Assembly (NCBI GenBank): GCA_023382675.1
Contig: JAHDWN010000005.1
Location: 136,440-200,439 of the forward strand
Length of the DNA: 64,000 nt
Direction: 5' to 3'
Source: Anaerolineae bacterium
GTDB taxonomy: Bacteria; Chloroflexota; Anaerolineae; Aggregatilineales; Phototrophicaceae
Shown here: piece by piece, positions 1 through 8,575 of the stretch
How positions within the stretch are numbered: the stretch's first letter is position 1
Layout of the letters: the number at the start of each line of letters is the position of its first letter
The notes under the pieces: generated by a model
What the model saw: only the letters and a program-made list of their open reading frames with translations
What the model was told of the DNA's origin: nothing
Databases searched by the model: none
Made by a program: the position numbers and the translations under genes

Positions 1-784
1 TGTACCAGTATTGCAGATTATGGCGGCATTCGTGACCCGGCTTCGCCCAGTTGCTGATCTCGTACTGCCCGTAACCCGCCGCCGCCAGCATCTCGGTCGC
101 CAGGTCGTACATGTCCGCCGCCAGGTCATCATCCGGCGCGGGCAGCTTACCCCGTTCGACCCAGGTGTGCATCGACGTCCCCTCCTCCAGCGAGAGCGCG
201 TAAAGCGAAGCATGATCCGGCTGCAAGGCGATCATCTGGCGCAGCGTCGCCGCCCAGGTCGTCATCGTCTGCTGCGGCACACCGTAGATCACGTCGAGAT
301 TGAGGTTGTCGAAGCCCGCGCCGCGTGCCGCATCGACCGCGCGCACGACCGCCTCGTTATCGTGTCGGCGGTCGAACAGGCGCAGTTCCATCTCGCTCGA
401 CGATTGCATCCCGATGCTCAGGCGGTTGACGCCCAGCGCCCGCAGCGGCGCGAGATAGGCGCGGTCGAGATCGTTCGGGTTCGCCTCGATGGTGATTTCG
501 GCATCCGGCAGCAGCGTGAACGACGCATTGAGCGCCGCGAAAATGCGCTCGAACTGCGCGTGCGAGAGCAAACTCGGCGTGCCGCCGCCGAAGAAGACCG
601 TATGCACACGATAAGCCGCCGCGCCCGCGCCCGTGATGCGCAGTTCTTCCCCCAGGGCATCGACGAAGCGATCCACCAGATGATCGAACTGCGTGTAGGT
701 GTTGAACGCGCAATAGCTGCACTTGGTTTTGCAGAATGGGATGTGTAAATAGATGGAAAGTAGAGGCGTTGATACAAAATTCAT
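1..784 (-). CDS. hemW: Radical SAM coproporphyrinogen III oxidase-like protein HemW (3' part outside window)
   Basis: HemW-type radical SAM protein, a cytoplasmic family linked to heme handling and often annotated as oxygen-independent coproporphyrinogen oxidase. The reading frame begins MNFVSTPLLSIYLHIPFCKT at 784 and stays open to the window edge, giving about 261 residues of a family usually near 380. The [4Fe-4S] motif CxxxCxxC is C18, C22 and C25. It is followed by GGGTPS (66-71), by EANPND, and by the NRLSIGMQS stretch where HemW proteins usually read NRLSLGVQS. True HemN enzymes have a longer N-terminus, so HemW is the better name. The gene is divergent from the kinase operon. The ATG at 784 places the YxHIPFC motif at the usual distance from the N-terminus. 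Confidence 0.9.
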   Translation of the reverse strand, partial: MNFVSTPLLSIYLHIPFCKTKCSYCAFNTYTQFDHLVDRFVDALGEELRITGAGAAAYRVHTVFFGGGTPSLLSHAQFERIFAALNASFTLLPDAEITIEANPNDLDRAYLAPLRALGVNRLSIGMQSSSEMELRLFDRRHDNEAVVRAVDAARGAGFDNLNLDVIYGVPQQTMTTWAATLRQMIALQPDHASLYALSLEEGTSMHTWVERGKLPAPDDDLAADMYDLATEMLAAAGYGQYEISNWAKPGHECRHNLQYWY

Positions 785-821
785 GACATCTTCACGAGGT
801 CGAAAGGGTTACAAGGCTCAA

Positions 822-850
822 TTGTGCCATCAATTGCGATAAACTATAAT
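822..850 (+). promoter_or_regulatory. Putative sigma-70-type promoter of the kinase operon
   Basis: TTGTGC (822-827) and TATAAT (845-850) are separated by 17 bases, about 70 bases upstream of the kinase start. The -10 matches the consensus fully and the -35 partly. It lies in the only gap before a five-gene co-directional run, so it probably drives that run. Confidence 0.5.
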
Positions 851-922
851 GGAACATGTCATTATTGGCGCAACTTATCTTTTTTTGTTTTTGCGCCATA
901 TCCGAGGATTGCCGAGTAGATC

Positions 923-2869
923 ATGCCTGAAACGACCCAGTTTGGCGGTGAAGCGCCATCCAGCGGCTCGAACGACGTAACACTCAAGCCGAATTCGATT
1001 TTGCAGAACCGTTACAAAATCACAGGCGTACTGGGCGGCGGTGGCATGGGCACTGTCTATCAGGCGCGCGATTTGAATTTCCCGGATGTTCGCAAACTCG
1101 TCGCCATCAAAGAGATGCAAAATCTGAGCAACGATCCATCCGTGCGCCAGACGGCACTGCGCAACTTCCGGCGCGAGGCCAACATCCTGGCAACGCTCAG
1201 TCACCCGGCGACACCCAAGATTTTTGATTTCTTCGACATCAGCGACCGCGCTTACCTGGTGATGGAATACATCAACGGCGGCGATCTCGAAGTCATCCTG
1301 AGCAAGACGAAAGAACTGCCCACCGACCGTATCCTCCAGTGGGCGATTGAACTCTGCGACGTGCTCGCTTACCTGCACCGCGCCGAACCAGAGCCGATCA
1401 TCTTCCGCGACATGAAGCCGCCGAACGTCATGATCGACAACCTGGGTAAAGTGCGCTTGATCGACTTCGGCATCGCCAAAGCCTTCACCAGCGGCGTCAA
1501 GCATACCATGATCGGCACGGAGGGTTATTCCGCGCCAGAACAGTACAAAGGCGATGTCACCCCATTGAGTGACATTTACAGCCTGGGCGCGACGCTGCAT
1601 CACGTGCTCACGCGCAAAGACCCCCGGTTGGAACCGCCCTTCAGCTTCCACGAGCGCCCGATCAGCGCTTTCAACCCGAAAGTGCCCGAAGGCTTCATCG
1701 CCGTTATCGAGAAAGCACTGGCCTTCAAGCCGGAAGATCGCTACCAGTCGTGCGACGAGATGAAGCAGGCACTCGAAGCGCTGCGCTACCAGCCACAGGC
1801 GGCCATGTACGTTGCGCCCACCGCGCCCGCCGTCGGCGATAACGGCGCAGCCGTCGTCACGACCACCCCGTTTGAGCAGGGCGGCCAGGCTGGCGGCATT
1901 CAGCCCAAATGGATGTTCAAGACTGAGGACGAAATCCGAACCAGCCCGACCGTCTGGAAAGACCTGGTCTTCATCGGCTCCTACGACACGAATATGTGGG
2001 CGCTCAAGGCGGCAGACGGCGAGCTGGTGTGGAAATTCCCCACCAATGCCGGGATTGCGTCGTCCCCCGTCATCGACGAGAGCAATCGTGCCATCATCTT
2101 CGGCTCGGAAGACTACCGTCTGTACGCGCTGGACGCACGCACAGGCCGTGTCAACTGGACATTCAATTCGCAGGACCGCATCCGCAGCACGCCGCGCGTT
2201 GCGCATAATCACGTCTTCTTCGGCAGCGATGACGGCAAAGTCTACGCCCTCAACGCCAGCAATGGCCGAAAAATCTGGGAATTCGAGGCGGGCGCACCCG
2301 TGCGCTGCCGACCAGCCGTCACCAACGAGTTCATCATCGTCGGCTGCGAGTCTGGCGAAATCTTCGGCCTGAGCTTGTCCGGCCAGCGCAAATGGAGCAA
2401 TCGCACGCGCAAATCGGTCATCTCCGCGCCCTACGTCGATCACGAAGAAGGTATCTGTTTCGTCGGTTCCAACGACAACTACCTGTACGCAATTGATTCC
2501 AATAACGGATACACGGGCTGGCGCTTCCGCACGAGCGGCCCGGTCATCTCATCGCCGACGATGCAAGGCAGCCTCGTCTATGTCGGCTCTGCCGACGGCA
2601 ATCTCTATGCTATCAACGCCCAGAATGGCAAGGAGCGTTGGAAGTTCAAAACGGAGAAACCGATTGTCGGCTCACCCACCGTTCACGGTGGCGTGGTCAT
2701 CTTTGGCGGCTCGGATAACGTCCTCTACTGTCTTGATGCCGAGAATGGCAAGGAACGGTGGCAGTTCATGACCGGCGGCGCGATCACGTCCACACCGCTT
2801 ATCCACGAAGGGGCGATCTATTTTGGTTCCTTCGATCATGTGCTTTACGCCTTGCCGCTTGTAATCTGA
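923..2869 (+). CDS. Serine/threonine protein kinase with C-terminal PQQ-type beta-propeller
   Basis: Hanks-type Ser/Thr kinase of 648 residues. Kinase domain about 30-290: glycine loop GGGGMGTVY (38-46), Lys63 in VAIK, catalytic loop FRDMKPPN (161-168), DFG (181-183) and APE (204-206). The usual HRD is FRD, but the catalytic Asp163 is present, so the domain should be active. After a short Pro/Ala/Gly linker, residues about 327-648 hold eight repeats of the W-x-F ... SP ... GS.D..LYAL type, typical of PQQ-like (PF13360) propeller blades. I see no membrane segment between the two parts, so the propeller is predicted to be cytoplasmic, unlike kinases with an external sensor. It is first in an operon with its likely counter-acting PP2C phosphatase and an FHA protein. 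The ligand of the propeller is unknown. Confidence 0.93.
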   Translation: MPETTQFGGEAPSSGSNDVTLKPNSILQNRYKITGVLGGGGMGTVYQARDLNFPDVRKLVAIKEMQNLSNDPSVRQTALRNFRREANILATLSHPATPKIFDFFDISDRAYLVMEYINGGDLEVILSKTKELPTDRILQWAIELCDVLAYLHRAEPEPIIFRDMKPPNVMIDNLGKVRLIDFGIAKAFTSGVKHTMIGTEGYSAPEQYKGDVTPLSDIYSLGATLHHVLTRKDPRLEPPFSFHERPISAFNPKVPEGFIAVIEKALAFKPEDRYQSCDEMKQALEALRYQPQAAMYVAPTAPAVGDNGAAVVTTTPFEQGGQAGGIQPKWMFKTEDEIRTSPTVWKDLVFIGSYDTNMWALKAADGELVWKFPTNAGIASSPVIDESNRAIIFGSEDYRLYALDARTGRVNWTFNSQDRIRSTPRVAHNHVFFGSDDGKVYALNASNGRKIWEFEAGAPVRCRPAVTNEFIIVGCESGEIFGLSLSGQRKWSNRTRKSVISAPYVDHEEGICFVGSNDNYLYAIDSNNGYTGWRFRTSGPVISSPTMQGSLVYVGSADGNLYAINAQNGKERWKFKTEKPIVGSPTVHGGVVIFGGSDNVLYCLDAENGKERWQFMTGGAITSTPLIHEGAIYFGSFDHVLYALPLVI

Positions 2870-2914
2870 TGTACCATCAAACTGGCACGTCTTCCAGCCG
2901 TGGAGCTTGCGCTT

Positions 2915-3850
2915 ATGAATGTTTTGCGACGCTTGTTTAATTCGACTGCAGCCGATACCCTGCCACCGACGCAGCCAGCGCCCACGCCTACGGCGCTGAA
3001 CGATGATATGGAGGATGCGTTGGCGGCGCTGAACGGCTCGACGCGCCCCTTCCCGCCGGACGATGCAATTCCGGCGATGCAAATGCGGCATCTGACGTTC
3101 GGGCAGGCGAGCGATGTCGGCATGGTGCGCAAAAACAACCAGGATGCGGTGCTCTCATTCTTCTCCACAAGCGAAAGCGTGGATGAGCGGCCTGGCTTTG
3201 GCATCTTCATCGTCGCTGACGGCATGGGCGGCCATCATGATGGCGAAGTCGCCGCTGCTGTCGCCGCACGCACCGTGATGAACGAATTGATCCGCAGCCT
3301 GTACCTGCCGCTGCTGAACACCGAAGATCCTGATCGCCCGCCGATTACGGAAGCGGTCGAAACTGCCATCATGCAAGCGAACCAGGCCGTCGTGCGCAAT
3401 GTGCCGGAAGGCGGCACGACCATGACCACAGTCGTTATCCAGGGCGACCTGGCGTGCATCGGCCACGTAGGTGATAGCCGCGCCTATCTCATTCACGATA
3501 AGAAGGCGGAGCAGTTGACGCGCGATCATTCCTATGTGCAGCGGCTCGCCGAACTGGGACAGATCGACGCCAACGACGTGTCCAGTCACACGATCAAGAA
3601 TGTTTTGTACCGTGCGCTCGGCCAGACTGAGTATCTCGAAGTCGATACGCTCACGCGCCGCTTGCCCGCCCACTCGTATGTTCTCATCTGTAGCGACGGT
3701 CTCTGGGGGCAGATCAAAGAGTACGAGGTCACGAGCGCGGTGCTGAGCAATCCCAATCCCCAGGCGGCGTGTCATGAACTGATCGCCAGGGCCAACAATG
3801 CCGGCGGCGTTGATAATGTCAGTGCAATCGTGATCCAGATACCAGGCTAA
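2915..3850 (+). CDS. PP2C-family protein serine/threonine phosphatase
   Basis: Metal-dependent PP2C phosphatase (PPM family), predicted to remove phosphates placed by the upstream kinase. Motifs in order: the N-terminal motif ending DVGMVRKNNQDAV, metal-binding FIVADGMGGHHDGE, GGTTMTTVVI, IGHVGDSRAYLI, CSDGLWGQI and the final GGVDNVSAIVI. These cover all the Asp positions needed for the two-metal centre. The first 50 or so residues are Pro/Ala-rich and unlike the family. An upstream in-frame GTG at 2900 exists, but ATG 2915 has GGAG at 2902-2905 with 9 bases of spacing, giving 311 residues. The gap to the kinase gene is 45 bases, so co-transcription is likely. Confidence 0.93.
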   Translation: MNVLRRLFNSTAADTLPPTQPAPTPTALNDDMEDALAALNGSTRPFPPDDAIPAMQMRHLTFGQASDVGMVRKNNQDAVLSFFSTSESVDERPGFGIFIVADGMGGHHDGEVAAAVAARTVMNELIRSLYLPLLNTEDPDRPPITEAVETAIMQANQAVVRNVPEGGTTMTTVVIQGDLACIGHVGDSRAYLIHDKKAEQLTRDHSYVQRLAELGQIDANDVSSHTIKNVLYRALGQTEYLEVDTLTRRLPAHSYVLICSDGLWGQIKEYEVTSAVLSNPNPQAACHELIARANNAGGVDNVSAIVIQIPG

Positions 3851-3874
3851 GCTTACGCATAAGGGAAGCGCACC

Positions 3875-5365
3875 ATGGCTTTCGATGGTTTTGATCCCTT
3901 CAGCGTTCTTGGGATCGCACAAACAGCCACACTGGATGATGTCAAAGCCGCCTTCCGTCGGGTAGCGCGGCGGCTGCATCCTGATGTCAATCGTCATCCT
4001 GGAGCCGGGGCGCAGTTTCAGTACATCAACAACGCCTATGAAGTGCTGAGCGATCCGGCACAGCGCAGCGCTTACGAGAAAGCCCGCACGGATGATGACC
4101 CGGAACATCCTTACTTCACCATGCGCGTGACCCCCAGCCGCCGCCGCATCCAACCGCTGGACGAGCCGCAGGTCATTTACCTGCTGGCAGACATCTTCCC
4201 TGACCCGCGCGCGACCCAGGACAGCACCGAGCGGGAAACGCGGCTCAACCTGTGCCTGGCGCTGGATCGCAGCAATTCAATGAACGGCGCGCGGCTCAAC
4301 GAAGTCAAGATCGCGGCGCATCAGATCATCGATCTGTTGAATGCAGACGATATCTTCTCGATTGTCGCCTTCAGCGACCGTGCTGAAGTCATCATCCCAG
4401 CCACGCACGTCACCGATAAGCCCGCCATGAAAGCCCGCGTCAGCATGATGACGGCCAGTGGCGGCACGGAAATCTTCCAGGGCTTGAACGCCGCCGTCGA
4501 GCAAACACGGCGCTTCCTGGCTCCGCGCCTTGTCAACCACATCCTGCTGCTCACCGACGGTCACACCTTTGGCGACCAGATGCAAACGCTGGAACTGGCG
4601 CGCACCGCCGCCAAAGAAGGCATTCTCGTCAGCGCTATGGGGTTGGGCCAGGAGTGGAATAACAAATTTCTGGACGAGATCGCGTCCCTCACCGGCGGCA
4701 GCAGCGCCTACATCAATTCGTCGGGAGCGGTGGTGCGGTTTCTGAATACGCATGTACGCAACCTGTCGAACGTCTTCGCGGATCGCCTTCAGCTCTCCAT
4801 CGCGCCCGACCCGGATGTCAAATTAGAATCGGTCTTCAAGCTTCAGCCCAACCCGCAGCCGCTGCCCATCGGGCAGGGCTTCATCCCGCTCGGCAGCTTG
4901 CAGCGCAACCGGCCAACATCGGTTTTGATGCAGTTCGAGTTCCCTGCCGGGTTGACGCGCGAATTTCGCTCCATCGCCCGCATCGTAACGGTCGGCGACA
5001 TTCTGGCCGAACGCATCCACAACTTCCACGCGATGAGCGACATCTCGGTTGAAGTTTCCGCCGACGCCACGGTCGAAAACCCGCCCACGGCCATCCTCGA
5101 CGCGCTCGGCAAACTGACGCTCTATCGAATGCAAGAGCGCGCCAACGAAGCGCTGGAAAATGGGGACATTCGCCAGGCCACCCGTCACCTGGAAAATCTC
5201 GCAGCGCGCCTCTCGGCCATGGGTGAGGTCGAACTGGCCCAGCAGGCGCGGGCAGAAGCGCAGCAAGTTGCGCATACCTCCGCCCTGACCGAGAAAGGGC
5301 GCAAGGTATTGAAATACCAGACCCGACATCTCCTGCTGGGTGAAACGACTGGAGAAACCACCTGA
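3875..5365 (+). CDS. J-domain / von Willebrand factor A fusion protein
   Basis: A 496-residue cytoplasmic protein with an N-terminal DnaJ domain (about 6-70, HPD at 35-37, followed by the FQYINNAYEVLSDPAQRSAY helix) and a VWA domain (about 120-310). The metal-site motif DxSxS is D131-S133-S135 (DRSNS). Later landmarks are SGGTEIFQGL and LLTDGHTFG. The last 180 residues form a beta-rich part followed by a helical tail with no family I recognise. J domains recruit Hsp70; VWA domains bind partners through the metal site. The gene starts 24 bases after the phosphatase gene and its stop overlaps the next ATG by one base. The set resembles the kinase/PP2C/TerY-like VWA groups described for stress systems, but the J-VWA fusion is not a classical TerY. 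Confidence 0.88.
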   Translation: MAFDGFDPFSVLGIAQTATLDDVKAAFRRVARRLHPDVNRHPGAGAQFQYINNAYEVLSDPAQRSAYEKARTDDDPEHPYFTMRVTPSRRRIQPLDEPQVIYLLADIFPDPRATQDSTERETRLNLCLALDRSNSMNGARLNEVKIAAHQIIDLLNADDIFSIVAFSDRAEVIIPATHVTDKPAMKARVSMMTASGGTEIFQGLNAAVEQTRRFLAPRLVNHILLLTDGHTFGDQMQTLELARTAAKEGILVSAMGLGQEWNNKFLDEIASLTGGSSAYINSSGAVVRFLNTHVRNLSNVFADRLQLSIAPDPDVKLESVFKLQPNPQPLPIGQGFIPLGSLQRNRPTSVLMQFEFPAGLTREFRSIARIVTVGDILAERIHNFHAMSDISVEVSADATVENPPTAILDALGKLTLYRMQERANEALENGDIRQATRHLENLAARLSAMGEVELAQQARAEAQQVAHTSALTEKGRKVLKYQTRHLLLGETTGETT

Positions 5366-5886
5366 TGAAGACTTGTCCGTATTGTGGTTATCGAAATCGT
5401 CCTGGCTCGCTTTTTTGCGAAGACTGCGCCCAGCCGCTCCACGAAGACGCCAGACTGATGACACTGCAAACCCGACAGATCGAAGATGACGAAATCGATC
5501 TACTGAGTCAGTCAACCTGGGGGACCGCTAGCTTCGAGCAACATGCCATTGTCATCATCCATGTGCGTGATGCGTCCGAACCCCTGCATCTGCGCCCCAC
5601 TGCCGACCAGCTTACGATTGGTCGCGCCGACGTGAGCAATCCGATCCGCCCTGATCTCGATCTGACTCCGTATGGTGCAATGGAGAACGGCGTTTCGCGC
5701 CTGCACGCCGCCATCGCGCGCAACGATAATACGCTCACGCTGGTCGATCTGGGCAGTTCCAACGGCACATTCCTGAACGGGCAGCGACTGACGGAACAAA
5801 CGCCGCGCGTGCTGCGTGACGGTGATGAGATTCGCTTCGGGCGTCTGGTGACGCACATCTACTTCCAGGATGAAAATGGCTTTTAG
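5365..5886 (+). CDS. Zinc-ribbon and FHA domain protein
   Basis: Predicted phosphothreonine-reading adaptor of 173 residues. The N-terminus is a zinc ribbon with two CxxC pairs (CPYCG at 3-7 and CEDC near residue 18). The C-terminal half is an FHA domain: LTIGRAD, then VSRLHAAIAR and DLGSSNGTFLNGQRL, which hold the usual Arg, Ser, His and Asn residues that contact phospho-Thr. Its start overlaps the stop of the VWA gene (TGATG), with GGAG at 5351-5354, so translation is probably coupled. In this operon it most likely binds threonines phosphorylated by the kinase. Confidence 0.9.
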   Translation: MKTCPYCGYRNRPGSLFCEDCAQPLHEDARLMTLQTRQIEDDEIDLLSQSTWGTASFEQHAIVIIHVRDASEPLHLRPTADQLTIGRADVSNPIRPDLDLTPYGAMENGVSRLHAAIARNDNTLTLVDLGSSNGTFLNGQRLTEQTPRVLRDGDEIRFGRLVTHIYFQDENGF

Positions 5887-5932
5887 CCCGCTCGCACAGC
5901 CCATCTTATCTGCCTCAATGGAGTTCTGACTC

Positions 5933-6178
5933 ATGATCACGCTGTTACTGCACATCAGTGCCGCAGAACCGGTCAAAGTCGATGTCGAAGATCTGCCCGA
6001 CGTGCGCGATCAGATTATTATCGGCAGGAATCCCCGGGATAAGGCTGACCGCGAACTGAACTGGATCGAAGAAGGTGTCTCCACCCTGATCTTCCCCTGG
6101 TGGCGCATCACCTTCGTCGAAGTGCTGCCATCCGAGGAAGAAGGCGAGGCCTTCCCGCTGCCCTTCCGCAACGATTAG
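5933..6178 (+). CDS. Small conserved-looking protein, function unknown
   Basis: An 81-residue acidic protein 46 bases after the FHA gene and the last gene of the kinase operon. I do not recognise the family. It has no signal peptide or membrane segment. Notable parts are the central IIIGRNPRDKADRELNW and the aromatic stretch LIFPWWRITFVEVLP, then an acidic tail. The IIGRNP stretch looks superficially like an FHA first strand, but the protein is too short for an FHA domain. Position suggests a role with the kinase, VWA and FHA proteins. The start has GGAG about 12 bases upstream. Confidence 0.65.
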   Translation: MITLLLHISAAEPVKVDVEDLPDVRDQIIIGRNPRDKADRELNWIEEGVSTLIFPWWRITFVEVLPSEEEGEAFPLPFRND

Positions 6179-6331
6179 GCCGTCACGCGCGCAGGCTGCC
6201 TGGTCGTCTTGCCTGCGTGCACTTACGAACTTCTGATCAATCGACGTTATAATTAGCCCGGGCATAAATTCCGCCGTATGGTTTGATTCCACGCAAGCGG
6301 CGATGAACGGCGCACAGAGGCTAGACATATC

Positions 6332-7075
6332 ATGACCAATCCAAATCTCCCACGCATGGCGCAGCGTGACGGCAAACGCATCCTGGTGGTGGATGACGAA
6401 CCGCGCATGATCAACTTCATCCGCATGAACCTTGAGATCGACGGCCACCAGGTTGTCGAGGCGCACAGCGGCCTGGAAGCGCTGGAGGCTGTGCGCACCA
6501 AGCTGCCGGACTTGATTCTGCTCGACGTGATGATGCCGGAACTCGACGGCTTCGAGACGCTGCGCCTGCTGCGCGAATTCTCGACCATCCCAGTGATCAT
6601 GCTCACGGCGAAAGGCGAGGAAAACGACAAGGTCTATGGCCTGGAGTTAGGCGCAGACGACTACATCACCAAGCCGTTTGGCCCGCGCGAACTCAGCAGC
6701 CGCATCAAGGCGGTGCTGCGCCGCGCCGACATGCCCTCCGCCGCGCCGAGCCAGGCCGTGCTCAAGATCGACGACCGGCTGAGCGTCGATTTCAACCGGC
6801 GCGAAGTCATCGTCAACGGCGAGCGCATCAAGCTGCGCCCAACCGAGTACCGCCTGCTCTACCACCTGATCGAGAATGCGGGCTGGACGGTGCCGCACGA
6901 TCAACTGCTGGCGAAGGTCTGGGGCTACGAGTATCGCGATGAGGCGCATTACGTGCGCTTGTACGTCAACTACCTGCGCGAGAAGATCGAAGAAGACCCT
7001 AGCAACCCGAGGTACATTCTCACTGAGCGCGGCGTCGGTTACCGCTTCGTCGATTTCAAGCGCGAAGAGGTGTAG
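6332..7075 (+). CDS. OmpR/PhoB-family response regulator
   Basis: Two-component DNA-binding response regulator, 247 residues. The receiver domain (about 17-132) has the acidic pocket in LVVDDEP, the phosphoryl-accepting Asp in [13 protein letters not shown], the Thr in VIMLTAK and the Lys in DDYITKPF. The C-terminal winged helix (about 145-243) has LRPTEYRLL and the ending [11 protein letters not shown]. No histidine kinase lies in the window, so its partner is elsewhere or it is an orphan. A TATAAT at 6248-6253 without a clear -35 could be part of its promoter. ATG 6332 is used; ATG at residue 9 is a possible alternative. Confidence 0.92.
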   Translation: MTNPNLPRMAQRDGKRILVVDDEPRMINFIRMNLEIDGHQVVEAHSGLEALEAVRTKLPDLILLDVMMPELDGFETLRLLREFSTIPVIMLTAKGEENDKVYGLELGADDYITKPFGPRELSSRIKAVLRRADMPSAAPSQAVLKIDDRLSVDFNRREVIVNGERIKLRPTEYRLLYHLIENAGWTVPHDQLLAKVWGYEYRDEAHYVRLYVNYLREKIEEDPSNPRYILTERGVGYRFVDFKREEV

Positions 7076-7666
7076 TGGCGAACGCGCGCTCGCCGCAGCG
7101 CAAATCCCCGCGCCTGCAAGCCTATGACTATGCGCAATCAGGCGCGTATTTCGTCACCATCTGCACACACCAAAGGCAGTGCTGGTTGTTACATCGCCAA
7201 TGAGGAGATGCGATACTGCGGTTTGGGTGAAATCGCTGCCTTGCGCTGGCTCGCGTTGCCCGAACACTTCCCAACGGTCGAGCTTGATTTGTGGGTGGTG
7301 ATGCCGAATCACGTGCATGGGATCGTCGTTTTGCACGAGGATGGCAGCGCCCGCTTGACGGATGTGATCGGCAACTACAAGGCGGCGGTCACGCGCGCCT
7401 GGCGGCGCATGGGCGGAATAAAGATCGATCCTGAGCGTACGGGCGGGATATGTCCCGCCCGTACAGAAGCAGATCCTCCTCGCACCGCCAGCATGAATCC
7501 CGCACCCGGCCCCTCCTCGCATCAGATTCCGCCTGATCCGCAGCCCATCTGGCATCGCAGCTTCCACGATCACATCATCCGCAATGAGCGCGCACTGAAT
7601 CAGATTCGCCAGTACATCCTCGCCAACCCCGCCCGCTGGAGCGCGGACACGTACTATCGCGCCTGA
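7075..7666 (+). pseudogene. REP-associated tyrosine transposase (RAYT), frameshifted
   Basis: Y1/HUH-type RAYT transposase, the family associated with REP-like palindromes. Two frames are needed. Frame one starts at GTG 7075, overlapping the response-regulator stop, and reads SPRLQAYDYAQSGAYFVTIC before stopping at 7203. The second frame, open from 7124 to 7666, continues with IANEEMRYCGLGEIAALRW, the HUH motif MPNHVHGIVV and the tyrosine helix IRNERALNQIRQYI. The join needs a +1 shift between about 7177 and 7190. The HUH histidines and the Tyr are intact, so decay is recent or the shift is an assembly error. An insert before IWHRSFHDHIIRNE carries a perfect palindrome. The last 13 bases overlap the convergent next gene. 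Confidence 0.78.
7437..7464. repeat. Perfect 12-bp inverted repeat inside the RAYT gene
   Basis: GTACGGGCGGGA, four loop bases, TCCCGCCCGTAC. It falls in the variable region between the HUH motif and the tyrosine helix, and resembles the GGGCGGG-type REP palindromes such transposases act on. It is translated in the RAYT frame as part of ERTGGICPARTE. Confidence 0.85.
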
Positions 7667-8355
7667 GCGCGGCGCTGCCACGTGCGATAGAGCAGCAGCC
7701 CGGTCAACTGCCAGATCAGGACGATGAACGTGAGCATCAACGTCAGGTCGCCGAACGGCGGTTCGCGTCCGCCGGCCTGCTGGTAGATGAGCGTATGCGC
7801 GAGCACGAGCACAGCCAGCAGGTAATTCAACCGCTGCACTGTCTTCCAGCGCTTGCCTTTGAGCCGCCGCAGCATCAGATCACTGCTCGTCACCAGCAGC
7901 GCAATCAGCACCAGCATCGCCACCAGGCCGATGTTATTGCTCAGGCCGCGTCCTTCCAGCAGCAGGCGCGGCGCGCCATCGGTATCCAGGCGCAGGAAGT
8001 TCGACAGGATGTTGCCGCGCGCATTGAGAAACAGGCCAAACGCCACATGCAGCAGCCCGGTGATGCCCGCCCAGATGCCCACGTCGCGGCGCAGATAGAC
8101 GTTGACCGGATTCCTGCGCCGCACGATCAGCCAGAGCGGGCCGATGATCAGGCTGACCCCGATCAGCAGCAGGGAGGTATAGCCCGCTCCAACCGTGATC
8201 ACGTAATCCAACCCGCCGCGCGGCACGTAGAAGACTTTGATCGCGCCGATGCCCGCCAGCGAGATCAGTGCCAGCGCGATGTGCGTGCGCAGGCGCGTCC
8301 AGCCGAAGCCGTGCCAGCTTTGTCCTAGGGATGTCCAGAAGGTCGTCGTTTGCAT
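7654..8355 (-). CDS. Ferric-reductase-like transmembrane protein
   Basis: Integral membrane protein of 233 residues with about six hydrophobic helices, resembling the ferric reductase transmembrane domain (PF01794) and the MsrQ/YedZ heme-binding subunits. Candidate heme-ligand histidines lie within helices at GLLHVAFGLF and VLAHTLIYQQ; MsrQ proteins bind heme through such conserved histidines. An electron-transfer role is inferred. No MsrP-like molybdoenzyme is adjacent, so the redox partner is unknown. Its 3' end overlaps the RAYT remnant by 13 bases. The start ATG (MQTTTFW) lies 221 bases from the next gene, a gap filled with hairpin repeats. Confidence 0.75.
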   Translation of the reverse strand: MQTTTFWTSLGQSWHGFGWTRLRTHIALALISLAGIGAIKVFYVPRGGLDYVITVGAGYTSLLLIGVSLIIGPLWLIVRRRNPVNVYLRRDVGIWAGITGLLHVAFGLFLNARGNILSNFLRLDTDGAPRLLLEGRGLSNNIGLVAMLVLIALLVTSSDLMLRRLKGKRWKTVQRLNYLLAVLVLAHTLIYQQAGGREPPFGDLTLMLTFIVLIWQLTGLLLYRTWQRRAQAR

Positions 8356-8404
8356 AACCCAATACTACGCCGCCTCGATTACAGGCAGATGAATTGCAGC
8401 CAGA

Positions 8405-8520
8405 GACTCAAGTCCCTGGCTGAGGCTGCGCCCGGTGAACCGGGCTCCAAAAACAACCACCACGCTATGCAGTCCCGTTTACGGGACGCAGCCTTAGCCG
8501 GATGGTTGACCATCCGGCGG
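8405..8520. repeat. Cluster of short tandem hairpins
   Basis: The gap 8356-8575 carries a series of unrelated short palindromes with two-base centres: GCCCGGT-GA-ACCGGGC (8430-8445), GTCCCGT-TT-ACGGGAC (8472-8487) and CCGGATGGT-TG-ACCATCCGG (8498-8517). A weaker one, GACTCAAGTC, precedes them near 8405. Similar clusters lie at 57.7-58.0 kb and 63.1 kb. No gene is seen here. Confidence 0.8.
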
Positions 8521-8575
8521 TTGTCAGATGCTTCATTGAGTCGATAGTTTGAAGCGGCGGCGTGCTTGCCACCCC

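Noticed and set aside
875..2443. A 522-codon open frame on the minus strand
   Set aside because: It is the mirror of the kinase-propeller gene, whose motifs are unmistakable. It has no family resemblance; long antisense frames are expected at this GC content.
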